Translations under genes and position numbers: made by a program | Shown here: positions 56,062-63,825 of the stretch, piece by piece | Layout of the letters: the number at the start of each line of letters is the position of its first letter | Numbering within the stretch: position 1 is the stretch's first letter | DNA from: Verrucomicrobiota bacterium | Lineage (GTDB): Bacteria > Verrucomicrobiota > Verrucomicrobiia > Opitutales > Opitutaceae | Length of the DNA: 64,000 bases | NCBI GenBank assembly: GCA_014584295.1 | Contig: JACTNC010000016.1 | Location: 110,955 to 174,954 of the forward strand | Direction of reading: 5' to 3' | Notes under the pieces: model-generated | What the model saw: the letters and a program-made list of their open reading frames with translations, nothing else | The model's database searches: none | What the model was told of the DNA's origin: nothing

Positions 56062-56748
56062 CTACAAGTGCAGGAAGAAAATGATGAGCACGATAGGAAG
56101 CGCGATTCCCGCCACCACCACGGGCCAGGTCATCGGACGTCGCCGGGCATGCACCACAAGCAGCGCGAGTCCGGTGACACAGAAAACAACGGAGACAACC
56201 GAGAAGAAATCCATGAAAAGGATCCAAGACGTGCCGGTGTGGCGTCCCTTGTGCAGGTCATTCAACCAGGCGATGACTCCACGCGTGGTGACCTCCTTTT
56301 CAATGGCCCCACTGGCACGATCAATGGTCAGCCAGCCGTCGCCGCCCGGCCGGGGAAGATCAATGTAGATTTCGTCTGCGGTCCATTCCACCTTTCGCGC
56401 CCCTGGATCGGAATCGAGCTCCGTCCTCAGCCAATCCCTGACCTCCACGGGCACGACCTGCCGAGTCTTCTCCGCGCCACGAGTGTCCGTTGCGATTTTC
56501 GACAAAAGATGAGCCGGCAGTTTTGTCTGATTTCGTGTAACGCGGGGCTTGGCGCTGAAATTCGCCGCGTGATTCAGCGTGATTCCGGTCCCTGCAAAAA
56601 AGATCATCGCAGCAAGCGCAAAGGCGCCACTGACCCAGTGCCAAAGGTAGAACTGCTTGATCCAAAAGGATCGCCCATTGCCCTTCGGGGGTACTGCGAC
56701 CCGCGGTTTATCCGCGGAATCTATCACGGCCATCGCCTCACGACTCAT
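56062..56748 (-). CDS. PepSY-associated transmembrane protein
   Basis: A 228-residue membrane protein, first of the iron-type operon. A basic N-terminus leads to the FWIKQFYLWHWVSGAFALAAMIFFAGTGITLN helix, the PepSY-TM hallmark with an intramembrane His. A soluble domain follows (~70-165), ending KEVTTRGVIAWLNDLHKGRHTG, then two C-terminal helices (FMDFFSVVSVVFCVTGLALLVV and VAGIALPIVLIIFFLHL). Related proteins act as membrane ferric-reductase or siderophore-processing components. Its promoter, 89 bases upstream, contains a Fur-box-like palindrome. Confidence 0.87.
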   Translation of the reverse strand: MSREAMAVIDSADKPRVAVPPKGNGRSFWIKQFYLWHWVSGAFALAAMIFFAGTGITLNHAANFSAKPRVTRNQTKLPAHLLSKIATDTRGAEKTRQVVPVEVRDWLRTELDSDPGARKVEWTADEIYIDLPRPGGDGWLTIDRASGAIEKEVTTRGVIAWLNDLHKGRHTGTSWILFMDFFSVVSVVFCVTGLALLVVHARRRPMTWPVVVAGIALPIVLIIFFLHL

Positions 56749-56836
56749 TTGAAATCAATAGGATGCGCACCAAGAGCCGAAGCTCTCGGTGAATCGACTG
56801 CCGATGTATTGAGCCAAAAGACTATCACTGGATGGA

Positions 56837-56866
56837 AATGAGACTGAGGCTCATTATCTCCGTCAA
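56837..56866 (-). promoter_or_regulatory. Fur-box-like palindrome overlapping the PepSY operon promoter
   Basis: On the minus strand TTGACG (56866-56861) and, after a 17-base spacer, TCTCAT (56843-56838; four of six) form a -35/-10 pair. The 19-base palindrome AATGAGACTGAGGCTCATT (56837-56855; arms AATGAG/CTCATT) covers the -10 and spacer. From memory it matches about 15 of 19 positions of the proteobacterial Fur-box form AATGAGAATnATTCTCATT. Repression by Fur under iron-replete conditions is inferred. Confidence 0.65.
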
Positions 56867-57002
56867 GCGTTTTTGAGACTTTGTATCACATCTCGAAAAC
56901 GGCCCCCATTTGAATGCATTGCCAGTCAGCACCAGCGATCGCACGGCCTTGACAGCATCCGTGACGGCTGATTCCCCACAGAGCCTCACGTGGTTCCACC
57001 AC

Positions 57003-57043
57003 CCGGACGAGACGCGCCGTACCCGGATTCGCCAAGACGACGC
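57003..57043 (+). ncRNA. Guanidine-III (ykkC-III) riboswitch aptamer
   Basis: The 41-base segment matches, base for base in length and in about 32 of 41 positions, the crystallised Thermobifida fusca guanidine-III aptamer as I remember it. Conserved blocks are CCGGACGAG (57003-57011), GCGCCGTACCCGG (57014-57026) and CAAGACG (57033-57039). P1 pairs 57003-57006 with 57023-57026; the pseudoknot pairs 57014-57020 with 57037-57043, with one C-A mismatch (57017/57040). It ends 22 bases before the ATG of a SugE/Gdx-type exporter, the expected guanidine-regulated target. Translation-level control is likely. Confidence 0.85.
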
Positions 57044-57065
57044 AAGCCACACTCCCCCTCGTCGC

Positions 57066-57392
57066 ATGAAATCCTGGTTCATTCTGATCGTCGCAGGCCT
57101 GCTCGAAGTCTGCTGGGCCTCCTCCCTGAAATCCACCGAAGGACTCACCCGCCTGTGGCCGACCGTGTTCTTCGTCACTACGCTGTCTGCCAGCATGTTT
57201 CTTCTCGCCCTCGCGGTGAAATACATCCCGGTCGGTACCGCGTACGCAGTCTGGGTCGGCATCGGCGCAGCCGGCACCGCGATTGCCGCAATCGTTCTCC
57301 ATGGCGAAACGCTTTCGCCAGGTCGCGGCCTCTTCCTGGGACTGCTGATCGTCTCGATTGTCGGCCTGAAACTGACGACTCCCGCCCACTGA
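57066..57392 (+). CDS. SugE/Gdx-type small multidrug-resistance guanidinium exporter
   Basis: ATG 57066 gives 108 residues and four transmembrane helices, the SMR norm; the frame is open further upstream only across the riboswitch. Helix 1 carries E14 in GLLEVCWASSLK, the essential proton/cation-coupling Glu. IPVGTAYAVWVGIGAAGTAIAAIVLHGE is typical of the SugE/Gdx subgroup, with W-A-x-x-L-K and the TAYAVW signature, rather than the EmrE drug exporters. Characterised Gdx proteins export guanidinium by proton antiport. The upstream guanidine-III aptamer supports this specificity strongly. Confidence 0.93.
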   Translation: MKSWFILIVAGLLEVCWASSLKSTEGLTRLWPTVFFVTTLSASMFLLALAVKYIPVGTAYAVWVGIGAAGTAIAAIVLHGETLSPGRGLFLGLLIVSIVGLKLTTPAH

Positions 57393-57398
57393 CACAAA

Positions 57399-57417
57399 AA
57401 GGGCAACACTGGCCCTT
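57399..57417 (+). terminator. Hairpin after the exporter gene
   Basis: AAGGGC (57399-57404) and GCCCTT (57412-57417) form a perfect 6-bp stem, starting six bases after the stop of the exporter gene. No downstream T-tract, so a weak or factor-assisted terminator. Confidence 0.45.
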
Positions 57418-57483
57418 GATTCGCGCTGCTGCAGGCTCTTCGGTCACCGCCGTTCAACCACAGCGATACACCCGACCTCAGCC

Positions 57484-57576
57484 ATGCTCTTTAATCTCAC
57501 CCGTCAGGAAAGAAAAATGCTCGGCTGGATCGCCTTCCTCCTGGCTCTGGGCGTATTGGGGATCTGGATACTCTAG
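57484..57576 (+). CDS. 30-residue single-pass membrane mini-protein
   Basis: A short gene with ATG 57484 and TAG 57574-57576. The polar N-terminus MLFNLTRQERKM leads to a 17-residue hydrophobic helix (LGWIAFLLALGVLGIWIL), i.e. a single transmembrane segment facing the periplasm at its C-terminus. The L-T-x-Q-E-R opening followed by a helix also occurs at the start of ComEA-like proteins in this group, but nothing follows here. Coding status rests on the hydrophobic pattern and position between the exporter and convergent nadB; no clear ribosome site was identified. Confidence 0.45.
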   Translation: MLFNLTRQERKMLGWIAFLLALGVLGIWIL

Positions 57577-57585
57577 TTTCCCGAA

Positions 57586-59208
57586 TCAGCGCCGTCGCTG
57601 GGCAACAATCACGGAATCGCGCGCCGTCTTCAGTTTGCGCGGAAAGTCCGCTATCGCGTGCAGCCCCCGGCTTTCCCTTCGCTTCAGCGCACAGGTCACA
57701 ATCAGGTCCGCAACCTGAAGAAGGTTGCGCAGCTCAAGCAGTTTCGTGTCGACCGAGAAATTCCAGTAATAATCATGGATTTCTTTCGTGAGCGTGGCGA
57801 TCCGCGTGCGCGCGCGCTCCAGTCGCTTCGTTGTGCGCATGATGCCCACATAGTCCCAGAGGGTCCTCCGCAGTTCATCCCAATTGTGTGAAAGCACCAC
57901 CCGCTCGTCCGGATCGCCTCCTCCGAGATCGCGCCATGCAGGAAGTGGACGGGAATCCACCACGTGACCCGTCAGGTAGGCATCGACGGCCTCTGCGCCC
58001 CGGTGTGACATCACCACCGCCTCGAGCAACGAATTGCTCGCGAGACGGTTCGCCCCATGCAGCCCCGTGCTCGCCGCCTCGCCGGAGGCGTATAAGCCAG
58101 GCAGCGAGGTTTCCGCCCTGAGATTCGTCGCCACTCCTCCACAGGTATAATGTGCGGCCGGCACCACCGGCACCGGGGCCTTCGCAAGATCGTAGCCGAG
58201 TCGTTTGCAGGTGCGGTAGATCTGGGGAAAGTGGCCGCGGATGAACTCAGGTCGCCGGTGCGTGATGTCGAGCCACACATGGGGCGCACCGCTCTGCTTC
58301 ATCTCGTTGTCGATCGCCCGCGCTACAATGTCGCGTGGCGCAAGATCCGCGAGCGGGTGATAGCGTTTCATGAACGCCTCGCCCTTGAAGTTTCGCAGCA
58401 CCGCGCCTTCGCCGCGCACGGCCTCGCTGATGAGGAAGCGCTCGCCCGTGGTGGAATAGAGCGTCGTCGGATGAAACTGAATGAACTCCATGTTTCGGAC
58501 GGCCACTCCGGCGCGGTACGCCATGGCGATGCCGTCACCCGTAGCGATATCCGGATTCGTCGTATAGAGGTAAACCTGCCCCGCACCACCCGAACTCAGC
58601 ATCACCACTGGCGCACTGAACGTCACGACCCGACCGCTCTGCACATCGAGAGCATACAACCCGGCGACGCGGCGACCGCCCCGTTCGCGGTTTCGGTCGA
58701 TCCTGTCGGTCGTGATGATGTCGATCGCAAAAAAATGCTCGAGGAGGTCCACGCGTTCCGCACGCGCCACGGCCTTGAGCAGCGCCTCCTCGATCGCCTT
58801 TCCCGTCGTATCCTTCACGTGCAGGATGCGTCGCTCACCGTGCCCCCCCTCGCGTCCGAGGTCATAGGCCCCGGCTTCATTGCGCGAAAACCTCACGCCC
58901 CAGTCGACCAGTTCACGCACGCGCTGCGGTCCGTCGCGGACAATCTCCCTTACGACGTTCTCATCGCACAGCCCGTCGCCCGCAACAAGGGTGTCGCGTA
59001 CGTGCTTGTCAAAATCATCGCTCTGCGCCGTCACGACCGCGATGCCTCCCTGCGCAAAATTCGTGTTCGAATCCGCCTTGTTCTTCTTTGTGAGGATCGC
59101 CACCGAGTGCCCACGCGCCGCGGCCTTCAGCGCAAAGCTGAGCCCTGCAATGCCGCTGCCCACGACAAGGATGTCATACCTGCCCCCAGGCGGATGCCTT
59201 GGCTTCAT
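57586..59208 (-). CDS. nadB: L-aspartate oxidase
   Basis: FAD enzyme of de novo NAD synthesis: L-aspartate to iminoaspartate. ATG 59208 gives 540 residues; GTG 59223, which overlaps the panC stop as GTGA, is a plausible alternative. VVGSGIAGLSFALKAA (FAD-binding), TNFAQGGIAVV, MEFIQFHPTTLY and GLYASGEAASTGLHGANRLASNSLLEAVV are all family landmarks. The basic, Arg-rich C-terminus is typical of NadB. It is coupled to panC upstream; both feed cofactor pathways starting from aspartate. Confidence 0.95.
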   Translation of the reverse strand: MKPRHPPGGRYDILVVGSGIAGLSFALKAAARGHSVAILTKKNKADSNTNFAQGGIAVVTAQSDDFDKHVRDTLVAGDGLCDENVVREIVRDGPQRVRELVDWGVRFSRNEAGAYDLGREGGHGERRILHVKDTTGKAIEEALLKAVARAERVDLLEHFFAIDIITTDRIDRNRERGGRRVAGLYALDVQSGRVVTFSAPVVMLSSGGAGQVYLYTTNPDIATGDGIAMAYRAGVAVRNMEFIQFHPTTLYSTTGERFLISEAVRGEGAVLRNFKGEAFMKRYHPLADLAPRDIVARAIDNEMKQSGAPHVWLDITHRRPEFIRGHFPQIYRTCKRLGYDLAKAPVPVVPAAHYTCGGVATNLRAETSLPGLYASGEAASTGLHGANRLASNSLLEAVVMSHRGAEAVDAYLTGHVVDSRPLPAWRDLGGGDPDERVVLSHNWDELRRTLWDYVGIMRTTKRLERARTRIATLTKEIHDYYWNFSVDTKLLELRNLLQVADLIVTCALKRRESRGLHAIADFPRKLKTARDSVIVAQRRR

Positions 59209-59219
59209 GCGGGAGGTTG

Positions 59220-60062
59220 TCACAGGAGAATGCTGTCGATCAAACGCACCTCATCCACCCACGCAGCCACCGCCATCATGGATTTCCCCATCACCGCCTC
59301 GCGCACGGGTTCCATGGTCAGGCTGTCCGTCACCGCGACATAGATGACCCGCACCCGCCGATGCTGCGAGAGGATGTGCGTGGCCTCGGCGATCAACCTG
59401 TCCGGCCGATGCTCCCCCTGCGCCACCATCTCCCGGGCCTTTGTCAACGCCTGATAGAGCGCCACCGCCTCCTTTCGCTGGCTGGAACTCAAATACCGGT
59501 TGCGCGAACTCATCGCCAGGCCGTCGGGCTCCCTCACGGTCGGCCCCACAATGAGCTCCACCGGAATGAGCAGATCTCCGATCATCTTGCGGATCACGGC
59601 GACCTGCTGCGCATCTTTCTGACCGAATACCGCGATGTGCGGCGAAACAATGTTCAGCAGCTTCGCCACCACGGTGGTCACTCCCCGGAAATGGGTAGGA
59701 CGCGATGCACCCTCGAGCGGTTTGCTCACGTGATCCTCAATCACGTAGGTCGAAAAGCCCTTGGGATACATTTCCTCAACCGTCGGGGCGAAGACTACAT
59801 CCGCGCCGGCCTCCAGGCACACCCCTTGGTCCGCATTCAGATCGCGCGGATACTTTGCGAAATCCTCATTTGGGCCGAATTGCGCCGGGTTGACGAAGAT
59901 CGAGACAATCACCGTGTCGGCGTGCTCCGCCGCCAGGCGGATAAGGCTGCTGTGCCCGGCGTGAAGCGCGCCCAGCGTGGGCACCAGGGCGATGACATGA
60001 TCCCCTTCGCGGCGGTCACGGACGAGCGCCCGAAGGTCGGCAATGCTGTGGATCGTTTGCAT
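59220..60062 (-). CDS. panC: Pantothenate synthetase
   Basis: Condenses pantoate with beta-alanine using ATP (coenzyme A pathway). ATG 60062 gives 280 residues, the usual length; the longer 309-residue reading would add a basic, non-conserved leader. Key motifs are the nucleotidyltransferase HxGH element ALHAGHSSLIR, IFVNPAQFGPNEDF and the KMSKS-like AMSSRNRYLS. Stop and nadB start overlap, indicating translational coupling. It diverges from dapL across ~100 bases. Confidence 0.96.
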   Translation of the reverse strand: MQTIHSIADLRALVRDRREGDHVIALVPTLGALHAGHSSLIRLAAEHADTVIVSIFVNPAQFGPNEDFAKYPRDLNADQGVCLEAGADVVFAPTVEEMYPKGFSTYVIEDHVSKPLEGASRPTHFRGVTTVVAKLLNIVSPHIAVFGQKDAQQVAVIRKMIGDLLIPVELIVGPTVREPDGLAMSSRNRYLSSSQRKEAVALYQALTKAREMVAQGEHRPDRLIAEATHILSQHRRVRVIYVAVTDSLTMEPVREAVMGKSMMAVAAWVDEVRLIDSILL

Positions 60063-60167
60063 GGAGGAGCTGCGTGAACACACGCTTGACACGAACAAAC
60101 GGTAGCAGGTCCGCTTGTTCAAGTTTTTCGCCTGCCTCTTTGCACGCAATCAACACCACTTTCCACA

Positions 60168-61397
60168 ATGATCCGCATCAACGAAAACTATACCAAGCTA
60201 AAGGCTTCCTACCTTTTCAGCGACATCGCAAAGCGCGTCTCCGCATATGCGCAGGCCAATCCGTCCAAGCCGGTGATCCGGCTCGGTATCGGCGACGTCA
60301 CCGAACCGCTGCCTCAGGTTTGCATCGACGCCCTGCACGCAGGCACGGACGAGATGTCAAAGCGGGCAACCTTCAAGGGCTATGGTCCGGAGCAGGGCTA
60401 CGCCTTTCTGCGCGAAGCCATCGCACAGAACGACTACGCGGCCCGCGGGTGCAAAATCGAAGCCGATGAAATCTTTGTTTCGGACGGATCGAAGTGCGAC
60501 TGCGGCAACATCCAGGAAATCTTCGCGACCGACGGGCTGCGTCTCGCGATTCCCGATCCTGTCTATCCCGTGTACGTCGACACCAACGTCATGGCGGGCC
60601 GCACCGGCGGTATCGTCAATGGACGCTACGAGGGAATCACCTATCTCGAGAGCACGCCTGCCAACGGCTATGTCCCGTCGGTTCCTTCCGTGCCCACCGA
60701 CCTGATCTACCTGTGTTTCCCGAACAATCCGACCGGTGCTGTTGCGACACGTGAGCAACTTTCCGCCTGGGTCGCCTATGCGCGCGCCAACAAGGCAATC
60801 ATCCTGTTCGACTCCGCCTACGAGGCCTACATTCGCGATCCGCGCATTCCCCACTCCATCTATGAAATCGAGGGCGCCCGCGAAGTCGCCATCGAGTTTC
60901 GCAGCTTCTCGAAAACCGCGGGCTTCACCGGCACGCGCTGCGCCTACACCGTCGTTCCCAAGGATCTCCAGGCATTCGACCATGCCGGAAAGAGCCACTC
61001 GGTGCACGCGCTCTGGAACAGGCGTCACACAACAAAATTCAACGGCGTCTCCTACCCCGTGCAAAAGGCAGCCGCCGCGATCTTCACGGATGCCGGCAAA
61101 CAGCAGGTGAAGGCCATGACCGACTTCTACCTCGCAAATGCCGCACTCATCCGCTCGGCCATGCTCAAGCTCGGCTTCTCCTGCGTCGGCGGCGACAACG
61201 CGCCGTATATCTGGATCAACACCGGCCGCGACTCCTGGGAATTCTTCGACCTCCTCCTCAATCAGGCCCAGGTCGTCTGCACACCGGGCGCCGGTTTTGG
61301 CAAATGCGGCGAAGGTCACGTGCGCATCAGCGCCTTCAATTCGCGAGAGAACGTGGAGGTCGCCCTGTCACGAATAGCCGTCGCTCTGAAGGCATGA
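60168..61397 (+). CDS. dapL: LL-diaminopimelate aminotransferase
   Basis: PLP enzyme of the one-step DapL variant of lysine/meso-DAP synthesis: tetrahydrodipicolinate directly to LL-DAP. The 409-residue length is normal. [21 protein letters not shown] at the N-terminus, [10 protein letters not shown], the PLP-lysine [17 protein letters not shown] and [18 protein letters not shown] are family signatures. DapL is characteristic of plants, Chlamydiae and other PVC bacteria, in keeping with the inferred phylum. It diverges from panC. Confidence 0.96.
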   Translation: MIRINENYTKLKASYLFSDIAKRVSAYAQANPSKPVIRLGIGDVTEPLPQVCIDALHAGTDEMSKRATFKGYGPEQGYAFLREAIAQNDYAARGCKIEADEIFVSDGSKCDCGNIQEIFATDGLRLAIPDPVYPVYVDTNVMAGRTGGIVNGRYEGITYLESTPANGYVPSVPSVPTDLIYLCFPNNPTGAVATREQLSAWVAYARANKAIILFDSAYEAYIRDPRIPHSIYEIEGAREVAIEFRSFSKTAGFTGTRCAYTVVPKDLQAFDHAGKSHSVHALWNRRHTTKFNGVSYPVQKAAAAIFTDAGKQQVKAMTDFYLANAALIRSAMLKLGFSCVGGDNAPYIWINTGRDSWEFFDLLLNQAQVVCTPGAGFGKCGEGHVRISAFNSRENVEVALSRIAVALKA

Positions 61398-61503
61398 TCC
61401 CGCGCTCTTGCGGGCAACGAGCGATTCGGCTCATACGCATGACACGGCGCTATCCTGAAATTCGGCTGGCTTCGCTCCGGCGTTCACGGAAAGTTGGCGG
61501 ATC

Positions 61504-62160
61504 GTGACCCTGCCTCCCCTCCTTGCTCCCTCGCTGCTCGCCGGCGATCACGCACACCTTGCCGATTCCGTCCGGTTGGCAGAGGATGCGGGGGTCACGT
61601 GGTTGCACCTCGACATCATGGATGGTCACTTTGTGCCCAACCTGTCGTTCGGTCCCCAGGTGGTGGCCGCGCTGCGTCCGCTTTCAAAGCTCTTCTTTGA
61701 CACGCATCTGATGCTCTCGGAGCCGCACCGCTATGTCGACGCCTTCGCCAAGGCCGGTTCGGATTCGATCAGCATTCACATCGAACCCAAATACGACCAC
61801 CGTGGCACGCTGAAGCACATCCGCGACCTGGGCTGCAAATGCGGACTCGTGCTCAACCCCGGCACGCCCGTAACCGCCGTGGAGAGCTTCCTCTCCGAAG
61901 TGGACCTGATCCTGGTGATGACCGTCCAACCCGGCTTCGGTGGACAACCCTTCCGTGCCGAAATGCTCGAAAAGCTGCGCGTGCTTTCCCGCTGGCGCAA
62001 CGAGCGCGGCCTGAGATTTCGCTTGGAGGTCGATGGAGGCATCGACCTCGAGACCGGCCTGCAATGCCGTCAGGCCGGCGCCGACACCTTCGTCGCCGGC
62101 ACATCCTTCTTCAACGCCGAAGACAGAGACGCCTTCGCCCGCACCGTCGCCGCCTGGTAA
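61504..62160 (+). CDS. rpe: Ribulose-phosphate 3-epimerase
   Basis: Pentose-phosphate/Calvin enzyme interconverting ribulose-5-phosphate and xylulose-5-phosphate. GTG 61504 starts a 218-residue (beta/alpha)8 barrel with APSLLAGD, HLDIMDGHFVPN (metal-binding His and Asp), DTHLMLSEP, VMTVQPGFGGQPF and the phosphate loop VDGGIDLETG. All key residues are present. It follows dapL by ~106 bases on the same strand and precedes a repeat-rich region. Confidence 0.96.
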   Translation: MTLPPLLAPSLLAGDHAHLADSVRLAEDAGVTWLHLDIMDGHFVPNLSFGPQVVAALRPLSKLFFDTHLMLSEPHRYVDAFAKAGSDSISIHIEPKYDHRGTLKHIRDLGCKCGLVLNPGTPVTAVESFLSEVDLILVMTVQPGFGGQPFRAEMLEKLRVLSRWRNERGLRFRLEVDGGIDLETGLQCRQAGADTFVAGTSFFNAEDRDAFARTVAAW

Positions 62161-62230
62161 TTGCCGTGAGGTCAAGGGCCCCGCGCGAAACAGTCCACAG
62201 ATTGCTCGCCCTCGCCAATAGACATCGTCC

Positions 62231-62262
62231 CCACCCTGGGAGGGGCGCGCTTCGTCGTGCCC
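62231..62262. repeat. REP-like hairpin element, copy 1
   Basis: CCACCCTGGGAGGGGCGCGC followed by TTCGTCGTGCCC. Near-identical to the element at 62612-62643 (TCACCCTGGGAGG GGCGCGCTTCGTCGCGCCC) and partly to 21528-21552. GGGCGCG and CGTGCCC can form a stem with one G-T pair around CTTCGT. Lies in a gene-free stretch. Confidence 0.65.
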
Positions 62263-62414
62263 GGTTTGAGATTGAAGAGTGACATGAGCATCCAGCTCCC
62301 GATCTTGTCCTGCCCCTCAAGTTGGTCCGACAGAAGACTCAATCCCCACCCCCGCACAAATCCCCAATTCCTTTCATCCGCAGATTTCGGGATGGACGCG
62401 GATTCCGACATCTA

Positions 62415-62471
62415 TCCACCCACATACAATCTGCGAAAATCTGCGCCATCCACGGATCCCATTCTCCGGAA
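62415..62471. repeat. 57-base intergenic repeat, copy 1
   Basis: From ATCCACCCACATACAATCTG to GATCCCATTCTCCGGAA. Copy 2 at 62759-62815 differs at a single base in the visible stretch. The right end carries the same ATTCTCCGGAA block that opens the composite repeats at 21356 and 62805. Confidence 0.7.
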
Positions 62472-62611
62472 CGTTTCACATCTTCTCATGATCTCTGCCA
62501 TCCAACATCTGACCTCTGATTTCATGACCACGGAACGCACGGAACTCGCAGAGTGATCTCGACGCGTGGAATCCAACGCCCCAAGCGCCGCCCAACCGAT
62601 TGAGATCCTCT

Positions 62612-62643
62612 TCACCCTGGGAGGGGCGCGCTTCGTCGCGCCC
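62612..62643. repeat. REP-like hairpin element, copy 2
   Basis: GGGCGCG-CTTCGT-CGCGCCC forms a perfect 7-bp hairpin, preceded by the shared CACCCTGGGAGG. Compare 62231-62262 and 21528-21552. Function is unknown; it resembles short palindromic intergenic repeats. Confidence 0.7.
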
Positions 62644-62758
62644 AAGAACGCCCATCATATCCCAACGCCCGCCCTTTCGCCATATTACTGAGAGTGCGAT
62701 CCAATGATAGGTTGAGTTTATCCCCCGATTCCTCCGGCGGACGCAGATTCATACATCG

Positions 62759-62815
62759 ATCCACCCACATACAATCTGCAAAAATCTGCGCCATCCACGG
62801 ATCCCATTCTCCGGA
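62759..62815. repeat. 57-base intergenic repeat, copy 2
   Basis: Nearly identical to 62415-62471, in the same orientation, 344 bases apart. Its right end runs directly into the composite repeat copy 2. Homology this high over 57 bases implies recent duplication or active maintenance. Confidence 0.7.
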
Positions 62816-62955
62816 ATGAACAAGCGGAAAGGCGCTCCTATTGGCACGTCTCTGGTTTCCTCTTTCGTGCCCTCGTTGCGACGTGCGAGTCATTCATGCT
62901 GCGGGTTGACATTGGAGGGATGGGGTCACACGAAGGCACGAAGACGCGAAAGGGC
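62805..62955. repeat. Composite dispersed intergenic repeat, copy 2
   Basis: Shares with 21356-21511 the ordered blocks ATTCTCCGGAATGAAC-AGCGGAAA, GCGAGTCATTCATG and CACACGAAG-ACGAAGAC-CGAA, with diverged spacers. Sits just before the IS3 transposase remnant. No coding content recognised. Confidence 0.6.
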
Positions 62956-62993
62956 AGCCAAATCACGGTCCGGCTCAAACCCGAGGACTTGCA

Positions 62994-63254
62994 ATGTCGC
63001 GGCCTTGGCTGCACCTGGCGTCGAACAGCACGAGCCGGGCAGGCAATTGCTACGGCAACGCCGCAATGGAGTCGTTTTGGAGCACCTTCACGAGCGACAA
63101 CGGCCTGGATGAAACAATCCCCGCGAGCCGTCGTCATGATGAGCTTGCCACCTTCGTCCCTATCGAGACCTTCTACAACCTGACGAAGCGCCACATCTCG
63201 CTCGGTTATCTTTCCCCTGTGGTCTTCGACGAGAACCATCAATCAAGCTTGTGA
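62994..63254 (+). pseudogene. IS3-family transposase (OrfB) C-terminal remnant
   Basis: The last ~70 residues match IS3 OrfB C-termini: SRAGNCYGNAAMESFWSTF (usually SRxGNCYDNAxxESFW), PIETFYNLTKRHISLGYLSPVVFDE (usually IExFYNxxRxHSSLGYxSPxxFE). The N-terminal helix-turn-helix and the first catalytic Asp residues are absent, so it is a relic. No IS ends were recognised. The upstream 20 residues do not match the family. It overlaps a following small gene by GTGA. Confidence 0.8.
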
Positions 63255-63493
63255 CGACAAGAGAGAAAGTCCAGGTCATGCTAATCTTTTCCGCAATCTT
63301 CTGCACGACTTTTGGCTCTGTATTGCTCCTTTCATTTGAAAAGAAAGACAAGGACCTGCGCCCAGTCGTTCATCGTACGGGTTTCTGGAAGGATAGTGGC
63401 ATATCAAGTGAGTCTGCGCGAGAATTTGCTCCGTGGGTAATCACGATAGGAATTGCGGCATCTGTCGGAGCATTTCTAGTTCGAGAGAAGTAG
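63251..63493 (+). CDS. Small membrane protein of unknown function
   Basis: An 80-residue protein starting at GTG 63251. Two hydrophobic segments are visible (VQVMLIFSAIFCTTFGSVLLLSF, ~8-30, and WVITIGIAASVGAFLV, ~62-77), with a polar loop between them. No family is recognised. Because its start overlaps the stop of the transposase remnant it may be an accidental frame, but the two-helix pattern argues for coding. The segment is also slightly AT-richer than rpe. Confidence 0.5.
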   Translation: MTTREKVQVMLIFSAIFCTTFGSVLLLSFEKKDKDLRPVVHRTGFWKDSGISSESAREFAPWVITIGIAASVGAFLVREK

Positions 63494-63591
63494 TGTTGAT
63501 ACGATCCTATAGTAGACCCATCAAGGCGATACAGCGAGCGCGCTTCGAATGCTGCTGAACTCCGACGAAAGTCAAAATATCGAGCGTGAGC

Positions 63592-63825
63592 ATGAATCCT
63601 TTTACCCCCAAGGCGGAGTTAATCTGGTACTCGATTCCCGAGGTTCATCGCGAGGCGATATTGCGAAATGTTTGGTGCGGGAACTGTCGCACCGCCGTTG
63701 AGATCGTTGATTACACCGGGAAGGACGTGGGGCGTGATATCGTGCTCGAAGGCCGCTGCGCCGTTTGTGGAGGACGTGTCGCCCGACATGTTGAAGCGGT
63801 GCGCGGCAAGATTGCTCCAAAGTGA
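63592..63825 (+). CDS. Small CxxC/CxxC zinc-ribbon-like protein
   Basis: ATG 63592 gives 77 residues (GTG 63586 is an alternative). Two CxxC knuckles (CGNC and CAVC), spaced ~26 residues apart and separated by VEIVDYTGKDVGRDIVLEG, suggest a zinc ribbon. No family is recognised. It is an accessory-region gene flanked by the repeat/IS3 segment on the left and the end of the window on the right. Confidence 0.6.
   Translation: MNPFTPKAELIWYSIPEVHREAILRNVWCGNCRTAVEIVDYTGKDVGRDIVLEGRCAVCGGRVARHVEAVRGKIAPK

Larger units (their letters stand above)
62161..62993. other. 830-base repeat-rich region without genes
   Basis: Between rpe and the transposase remnant. It contains the two hairpin elements, two 57-base repeats, a composite repeat, and a trace of the TGACCTC heptamer (62511-62523). 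Short frames on both strands have no protein features. Overall this looks like a junction of dispersed intergenic elements. Confidence 0.7.

Noticed and set aside
56880..57065. Possible guanidine-I or guanidine-II riboswitch elements
   Set aside because: The leader was checked for those layouts; neither the large ykkC core nor paired ACGR-loop hairpins are present, while the guanidine-III form fits across its whole length.
62161..62993. CRISPR array
   Set aside because: The repeats are few, irregularly spaced and of differing length, with no uniform spacer size and no cas genes nearby.
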